This document shows positions 5,770-10,222 of a stretch of 10,222 nucleotides of DNA, in pieces; positions within the stretch are counted from its first letter, which is position 1; the number at the start of each line of letters is the position of its first letter. The translations under genes and the position numbers were made by a program. The notes under the pieces were generated by a model. That model did no database searches. It was given only the letters and a program-made list of their open reading frames with translations, and was not told where the DNA came from. Source of the DNA: an uncultured bacterium (GTDB lineage: Bacteria; Planctomycetota; UBA1135; GCA-002686595); NCBI GenBank assembly GCA_913058555.1, contig CAJXRJ010000217.1:1-10222 (forward strand), read 5' to 3'.

Positions 5770-8030
5770 CGGAGACATCCACGAAACAGGGCGAGGAACC
5801 ACGGAGCGTGGACCAGAAGAACGCCGCGAACGCGGTCAAACCGGCCGTATCGGTCGTCATGATCTTCTTCGAAGCCGAGCGCTACCTCCGAGCAGCGATC
5901 GAAAGCGTCCTGGCGCAAACCTTCGACGAGTGGGAACTCATCCTCGTGGACGATGGCTCGACGGACGGTGGCTCGGCCATCGCCCGGGAGTACGCCTCCC
6001 AACACCATGAGCGAATTCGCTACGTCACCCACGCCGGAGGCGGGAACGAAGGGATGAGCGCGTCCCGCAACCGCGGCGTTTCTGAGTCCCAAGGCGAGTT
6101 CATCGCGTTCCTGGACGCGGACGACATCTGGATGCCCTTCAAGCTGACGCATCAGATCGATCTCCTCAGGGGCGCCCCCGAAGTGGGAATGGTATACGGG
6201 CCCACGGAGTACTGGTTCAGCTGGACGGGTGAGGCCGCCGATCGTGACCACGACTTCCTGGGCCAACTGGCCGTGGAGCCGGGCCGAAAGATCGACCCGC
6301 CGGAACTGCTGGTTCGCTCCCTCGAAACCCACGGCGGGATGTTGCCTGGCATCTGCAGCCTGGTCGTGAGGCGAAGCTTGCTTGAGAGCATCGGAGGCTT
6401 CGACCCCAGCTTCCGGGGCAGCTACGAAGACCAGGTTTTCTTCTCGAAGGTCTTCCGCCACGCCGCGGTCCTGATCACAGACCGCTGCTCGGACCGCTAC
6501 AGACAACACGATGACTCATGCTGCGCCGTAGCGCAGCGCACGGGTGAATACGACCCCGACGGGCCGCACCCGGCGCGCGAGAAGTTCCTCCATTGGCTTG
6601 AGGCCTACCTGCTCGAGCACCCGCTCGAGCCCGGAAGCCCGTGGAGCGACCGGCTCCGCAAAGCCCTCGACCGCGAGTGGCTCCCGTACAAGCATCCGGT
6701 CCTGTTCTCCGCGAAAACCGTCGGGGATCGCCTCCAGCGCCTTCCCCGGAAGGTGGTGAAGGCCGCCAAGAAGAGGCTGCCTGAGGGACTCCGTAGACGC
6801 CTACGTCGGCGTCTCAGGGACTCGCGCTTCATTCCGCCGGTCGGCTGGGTGCGCTTCGGTAGCTTGCGATCCCTGGCCCCCATCAGCAGGGACTTCGGCT
6901 ACGACCGCGGCACGCCCATCGATCGCCACTACGTGGATGCCTTCTTGCTTCGGCATGCGGCTGACATCCACGGCCGTGTCCTGGAGGTCGGCGACGACGG
7001 CTACACGAAGCGTTTCGGCGGCGACGCCGTGACCTCCCACGATGTTCTCCATGTGCAGAAGGGGGCCGAGGGCGCCACGATCGTCGCGGACCTTGCGAAC
7101 GCGCCCCACATCCCATCGGATTCGTTCGACTGCATCATCCTGACCCAGACCTTGCAGTACGTTTTTGACCTGCGGGCCGCCGTTGAAACTCTCCACCGCA
7201 TCCTGGCGCCCGGCGGCGTGGTCCTCGCGACCGCCCCCGGCCTGACCCAGATCGTGGAGTGCCCCTGGCGTGAGAACTGGTTCTGGGGATTGACCGAGGC
7301 CTCAGCCAACGCGCTCTTCCTGGAGCGGTTTCCCATGGAGCGGCTCCGGATCGAAACGCCTGGTAATGTCCTCACAGCGACGGCGTTCCTGCAAGGGGTG
7401 GCGGCGGAAGAGCTGCGGCCCAAAGCCCTGGAGCACGACGACCGCGACTACCAAGTACTCGTCACCATCCGGGCGGAGAAGCCCACCGAAGCGTACATGC
7501 GTCAGATGTCAGGCCGTTGGAACTACACCGGCCGCAAGCAGGACTCGTACGGGGATGACACTACCTACGTGATGGGCATGGAGTTCGTGGACTTGCCGGG
7601 CGTGCAGCTCGAGGATTGGGGCTGTGGGCTGACCTATGCCCGGCGATTCGTGAAGAATGCGGAGTACATCGGGGTCGACGGGAGCGCGAGCCGCTGGACC
7701 GACAAGAACGTCGACCTCTGTCGCTACCGGTCCGACGTGGACTGCATCTTCCTCCGCCATGTCCTCGAGCACAATCCGAACTGGGAACCGATCCTGGACA
7801 ACGCGCTCTTGTCGTTCCGGAAGCGCATGGCTCTGATCGTCTTCACACCCTTTGGGGAAGAGACGCGAGAGCTCATGCAATGGTCGGGCATTCCCGATAT
7901 CTCCTTCCGGAAAGAAGATCTAACGTCGCGCTTCCCAGACGATGTCACCGTCGTGGAAAAGACGGTGCAAACGGAGACGCAGTACGGCACCGAGACCCTA
8001 TTCCTGCTCGAGAGGACCCCCCGGGAATGA
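5766..8030 (+). CDS. Three-domain protein: GT2 glycosyltransferase plus two SAM methyltransferase-like domains
   Basis: 754 residues from ATG 5766 (ATGA overlap with the exporter stop). Domain 1, about 27-250, is a GT2 GT-A domain: VSVVMIFFEA, VDDGSTDGG at 61-69, GMSASRN, LDADDIW with the metal-binding Asp 117 and Asp 119, GPTEYWFSW, and YEDQVFF with the probable catalytic base at Glu 221/Asp 222. A linker with a very basic stretch (322-354, including RRRLRRRLR at 343-351) follows. Domain 2, about 385-570, is a class I methyltransferase: PIDRHYV, a modified SAM motif VLEVGDDGYT at 405-414, ILTQTLQYV, and LAPGGVVLATAPG around 480-492. Domain 3, about 575-750, is a second methyltransferase-like unit with EDWGCG at 616-621, YIGVDGS and RHVLEHN at 664-670. 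The protein probably adds a sugar and O-methylates it or a neighbouring residue (inference). No membrane helix or signal peptide is seen. Whether domain 3 still binds SAM is uncertain, as its glycine motif is short. Confidence 0.88.
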   Translation: MTETSTKQGEEPRSVDQKNAANAVKPAVSVVMIFFEAERYLRAAIESVLAQTFDEWELILVDDGSTDGGSAIAREYASQHHERIRYVTHAGGGNEGMSASRNRGVSESQGEFIAFLDADDIWMPFKLTHQIDLLRGAPEVGMVYGPTEYWFSWTGEAADRDHDFLGQLAVEPGRKIDPPELLVRSLETHGGMLPGICSLVVRRSLLESIGGFDPSFRGSYEDQVFFSKVFRHAAVLITDRCSDRYRQHDDSCCAVAQRTGEYDPDGPHPAREKFLHWLEAYLLEHPLEPGSPWSDRLRKALDREWLPYKHPVLFSAKTVGDRLQRLPRKVVKAAKKRLPEGLRRRLRRRLRDSRFIPPVGWVRFGSLRSLAPISRDFGYDRGTPIDRHYVDAFLLRHAADIHGRVLEVGDDGYTKRFGGDAVTSHDVLHVQKGAEGATIVADLANAPHIPSDSFDCIILTQTLQYVFDLRAAVETLHRILAPGGVVLATAPGLTQIVECPWRENWFWGLTEASANALFLERFPMERLRIETPGNVLTATAFLQGVAAEELRPKALEHDDRDYQVLVTIRAEKPTEAYMRQMSGRWNYTGRKQDSYGDDTTYVMGMEFVDLPGVQLEDWGCGLTYARRFVKNAEYIGVDGSASRWTDKNVDLCRYRSDVDCIFLRHVLEHNPNWEPILDNALLSFRKRMALIVFTPFGEETRELMQWSGIPDISFRKEDLTSRFPDDVTVVEKTVQTETQYGTETLFLLERTPRE

Positions 8031-8041
8031 GAGTCCCGGGG
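8019..8041 (+). promoter_or_regulatory. Perfect hairpin with the start/stop overlap of the deacetylase gene in its loop
   Basis: CCCCGGGA (8019-8026) pairs perfectly with TCCCGGGG (8034-8041), giving a very GC-rich 8-bp stem. The 7-base loop, ATGAGAG (8027-8033), is made of the ATGA that ends the three-domain gene and starts the deacetylase gene. A Shine-Dalgarno-like AGAGGA (8011-8016) lies just 5' of the stem, 10 bases from the ATG, so it stays single-stranded while the start codon is held in the loop. Translation through the upstream stop should open the stem. Pairing is visible; function is inferred. Confidence 0.4.
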
Positions 8042-9073
8042 TTAGCGAAGGCCCGGCGCGTGGGTTCCATCGCCCGCCACCGGGCTCGGCCGAACGCGGC
8101 CGTCCTGATGTATCACCGGATCGCTAGCCCGGCCTGTGACCCCTGGGACATCGCCGTGAGTCCGGAGAACTTTGCCGGCCACCTCGAAGTGCTCGCATCC
8201 CTGCCGAGGATGATCTCCATCGGCGAACTCGGTGAGTCCCTGGGGGGCGGCGCCATCGAGCGTTCGGTGGCCGTGACATTCGATGACGGTTACCTGGACA
8301 ACTTGGAGTGCGCCCAGCCGCTCCTGGCTCGCCATGGGATCCCAGCGACGGTGTTCGTCACGACCGCCGGGCTCCACACGGGCGGCGAGACGATGTGGTG
8401 GGATGTGGTCGGCAAGGCATTGCTGCATCAGAAGCCTCTCCCCGCGCTCCTCGAGCTCGGGCAAGGCGATGCCGTTCGGACGTGGCACGTCCCCGAAGCC
8501 GGCAAGGACCACCTCGCCCGCTGGCGAGCCGAGCCCTACGGCTGGCGCGAGAAGAAGCGCCCGGTCCCCGAGCGGGCGCGCACGTACCTCGACGTCTACG
8601 GGCACTTGGCCGCCTGCTCCGCCCAGCGGCGACACGGACAGGTCGAGCAACTCATCGCGTGGGCTCACGCGGCGTCGATCGATGCCGGGCCCGGACGCGA
8701 TGAGCGCACCATGACCGCTGACGAGGTTCAGAGCCTCGCGAACCAGGAGGGCATGACGATCGGCTCCCATACCGAGCGACACCCGTTCCTGTCCCGCGTG
8801 GATTCCAAGCGCCGATGGGCTGAGATCGCCGGGAGCAAAGCGGCCCTGGAAGAGGTCATCGGCGAGCCCGTCGAGCACTTTTCCTACCCCAACGGCGATC
8901 TCCCGGCGACGGGGGCCGAAGAAGTGGCGCGCGCGGGCTACCGCACCGCCTGCACTTCACAGAGTGCCGCCGCCTTCCCGGGACAGAGTCTTTTCACTAT
9001 CCCGCGGCTGATCGTTCGCGACTGGGGACAGGAGCGCTTTGCGCGCTGGCTTTGGCAGTGGGGTCATGGCTGA
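8027..9073 (+). CDS. Polysaccharide deacetylase, NodB-homology domain (carbohydrate esterase family 4)
   Basis: 348 residues from ATG 8027 (ATGA overlap). The longer frame back to 7616 is antiphase sequence of the preceding gene. The metal-dependent deacetylase motifs are present: AVLMYHRI near the N-terminus, TFDDGY with Asp 86 and Asp 87, SHTERHPFLS with the metal-binding His 248 and His 252, and SYPNG with Tyr 287 to Gly 290, then IPRLIVRDW near the end. Between motifs 1 and 2 lies a long insertion (about 115-235) containing MWWDVVG and a Trp/Arg-rich part, a layout I associate with CE4 proteins in surface-polysaccharide clusters. There is no signal peptide or membrane helix, so it probably acts in the cytoplasm, or at its membrane face, on a lipid-linked intermediate rather than on finished polymer. 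The expected reaction is removal of an acetyl group from an amino sugar; the exact substrate is unknown. The stop overlaps the next gene by 8 bases. Confidence 0.88.
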   Translation: MRVPGLAKARRVGSIARHRARPNAAVLMYHRIASPACDPWDIAVSPENFAGHLEVLASLPRMISIGELGESLGGGAIERSVAVTFDDGYLDNLECAQPLLARHGIPATVFVTTAGLHTGGETMWWDVVGKALLHQKPLPALLELGQGDAVRTWHVPEAGKDHLARWRAEPYGWREKKRPVPERARTYLDVYGHLAACSAQRRHGQVEQLIAWAHAASIDAGPGRDERTMTADEVQSLANQEGMTIGSHTERHPFLSRVDSKRRWAEIAGSKAALEEVIGEPVEHFSYPNGDLPATGAEEVARAGYRTACTSQSAAAFPGQSLFTIPRLIVRDWGQERFARWLWQWGHG

Positions 9074-10088
9074 GCCGCTCGTATCCGTCATCGTGATCTT
9101 CCTCAACGCCGAATCCTTTTTGGCCGAGGCGATCGCGAGCGTAGAGGCCCAAACGCTGACGCGCTGGGAGCTCATCCTCGTGAACGATGGTTCGACCGAC
9201 GGCAGCGCAGCCATTGCGCACGCCGCCGCCAAGCGGGACCCACTGCGCGTCCGCTCCGCGAGCCACGTTGACGGCGAGAACCGCGGCATGAGCGCGTCCC
9301 GGAACCTGGGTCTTTACCTCTCCAGGACCAAGTACGTCGCGTTCCTGGACGGTGATGATGTCTGGTATCCCGAGCGACTCGAGCGGCATGTGGAGCTGCT
9401 CGAGGCCCATGTGGATTGTGCGATCGTGGCAGGCCCCACCGAAATGTGGTTCAGCTGGGTCAAGACGGGCGAGAACCCGTCCCAGGACTACGTGGGTCGG
9501 GAGGACTCGATTCGTTCGCTCGAGCTCCCCGACGGCCCAGTGGACCCCCCCCACTACCTCGTCGACGTGCTCGAAGAGCGAGCCAAGACACCCGCCATCT
9601 GCAGCTTCACGGCGCAAACCCGGGCCGTGAAGTTCGCGGGTGGATTCGATGAAGACTTCCGGGGTATGTTCGAGGACCAGGTCTTCTTCTCGAAGATGCT
9701 CCTGCGATGCCGCACATGGATCACCACCGAGGTCCTCGACCGCTACCGTCAACATCCCGGGAGCGCATGCTACGTCGCCCGTCTGCAAGGACACTATCAC
9801 GGCTCCCCGGGGAATCCGGACCAGCGCGCCTTCGTAGAGCGGCTTGAGGAGTTCGTAGCCCAGCAAAGCGAGACCCCGCCATCGCTCGCGCGGGCGCTGG
9901 ACCGCTGGCGGCGGAGGATGCAGCGCCCATGGCGGACCCTTCTCGGCGACGCGATCCATGACCCACGTCGAACGATGCGCATGTCTTTGCGGTTCTTAGC
10001 CTCAAAGATCCTCCCAGGTCGAACGTATCGGAGGATATGGGCGCGAGCCCAAGGCTTCGACCCGCGGCACGACGCGCCGCGGGATTGA
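9066..10088 (+). CDS. GT2 family glycosyltransferase, paralogue of the GT2 domain of the three-domain protein
   Basis: 340 residues from ATG 9066; the frame extends to TTG 9039, but MAEPLVSVIVIF is the expected GT2 N-terminus. Motifs in order: VSVIVIFLNAE, VNDGSTDGS, GMSASRN, FLDGDDVW (metal site), GPTEMWFSW, FRGMFEDQVFFSK (catalytic base region) and DRYRQHPGSACY. These blocks match the GT2 domain encoded at 5766-6540, including the unusual GPTE-x-WFSW and EDQVFFSK strings, so the two are clearly related. After the catalytic domain there is a basic tail (RWRRRMQRPWR and further Arg/Lys-rich parts) that may contact the membrane or a partner. No methyltransferase domain is attached. The gene contains an uninterrupted run of eight C at 9545-9552. 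It starts 8 bases before the deacetylase stop, so the two are probably translated together. Donor and acceptor sugars cannot be read from the sequence. Confidence 0.9.
   Translation: MAEPLVSVIVIFLNAESFLAEAIASVEAQTLTRWELILVNDGSTDGSAAIAHAAAKRDPLRVRSASHVDGENRGMSASRNLGLYLSRTKYVAFLDGDDVWYPERLERHVELLEAHVDCAIVAGPTEMWFSWVKTGENPSQDYVGREDSIRSLELPDGPVDPPHYLVDVLEERAKTPAICSFTAQTRAVKFAGGFDEDFRGMFEDQVFFSKMLLRCRTWITTEVLDRYRQHPGSACYVARLQGHYHGSPGNPDQRAFVERLEEFVAQQSETPPSLARALDRWRRRMQRPWRTLLGDAIHDPRRTMRMSLRFLASKILPGRTYRRIWARAQGFDPRHDAPRD
10061..10083 (+). other. GC-rich hairpin at the 3' end of the last gene
   Basis: CCCGCGGC (10061-10068) pairs perfectly with GCCGCGGG (10076-10083) around a 7-base loop, ending two bases before the stop codon TGA (10086-10088). 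No T-run follows, so it is not a standard intrinsic terminator. It could protect the 3' end of the transcript or simply reflect Arg/Pro codons in GC-rich coding DNA. Confidence 0.3.
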
Positions 10089-10222
10089 CGGCACGATACA
10101 CCCTGAGCGGCCCACCTCACCGATCGAGTCCACGGCCCAGATCCGGAAGGCAGGCGCCTATTGCGGAGTGTGGGCGGTCAATCTGCGCACTGCAGCCACC
10201 CTACGGAACGGGGCCTGTCTCT
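10089..10222. other. Terminal 134 bases without a supportable gene
   Basis: After the last stop codon I see no convincing promoter, terminator or RNA gene. A GTG at 10168 opens a frame that runs to the window end (MWAVNLRTAATL and on), and a TTG at 10161 sits 10 bases after a GGAAGG, but both are too short to judge. The lack of a gene overlap here suggests that the tightly packed block ends with the GT2 gene. Confidence 0.4.

Noticed and set aside
6795..6814. Inverted repeat AGACGCC/GGCGTCT within the three-domain gene
   Set aside because: It falls in the Arg-rich linker, where repeated CGN codons readily create such pairing. It is mid-gene, with no start, stop or T-run nearby.
8042..9959. 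Long minus-strand open frames (8042-8878 and 8997-9959), also 5739-6509 and 4936-5625
   Set aside because: They lie antisense to well-supported genes with complete catalytic motifs, and their translations show no recognisable domain. Long antisense frames are expected in GC-rich coding DNA.
10061..10083. Terminal hairpin as an intrinsic terminator
   Set aside because: The stem is good, but it lies before the stop codon and no T-run follows, so I list it as a hairpin of unknown role.

Overview
This window carries one strand-uniform block of seven genes, all on the plus strand, for building, modifying and moving a bacterial surface glycan (exopolysaccharide, O-antigen or another lipid-linked glycan). 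The DNA is GC-rich throughout, with strong G/C preference at third codon positions and long spurious antisense reading frames, as is usual in high-GC bacteria. The mix of glycosyltransferases, an MsbA/PglK-type ABC exporter and sugar-modifying enzymes suggests a bacterium, probably with a Gram-negative type envelope. I cannot name the phylum from the sequence. I see no tRNA, rRNA, insertion sequence, phage gene or CRISPR array.

Layout: 2-859 is the C-terminal part of a GT-C (GT39/ArnT-like) integral membrane glycosyltransferase whose start lies outside the window. After a 73-base gap comes a DPM1/ArnC/GtrB-type polyprenyl-phosphate glycosyltransferase (933-1925). From there the genes are locked together by overlaps. 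A GT4-GT2 two-domain glycosyltransferase (1922-3979), an ABC exporter (3976-5769), a GT2-methyltransferase-methyltransferase three-domain protein (5766-8030) and a polysaccharide deacetylase (8027-9073) each begin at an ATGA shared with the preceding stop. The last gene, a second GT2 (9066-10088), overlaps its predecessor by 8 bases. The remaining 134 bases hold no gene I can support.

Proposed joint function (inference): the DPM1-like enzyme charges a polyprenyl phosphate with one sugar, and the neighbouring GT-C enzyme uses that donor outside the inner membrane. The cytoplasmic GT4, GT2 and GT2-methyltransferase proteins extend and methylate a lipid-linked oligosaccharide. The deacetylase removes N- or O-acetyl groups, and the ABC exporter flips the lipid-linked product.

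The most notable features are the two multidomain fusions, the in-frame 12-base tandem repeat that makes the linker of one of them, the two related GT2 units on either side of the deacetylase, and two start/stop overlaps (3976 and 8027) that sit in the loops of perfect 8-bp hairpins, which may tune translational coupling. None of these amounts to a proven new system.
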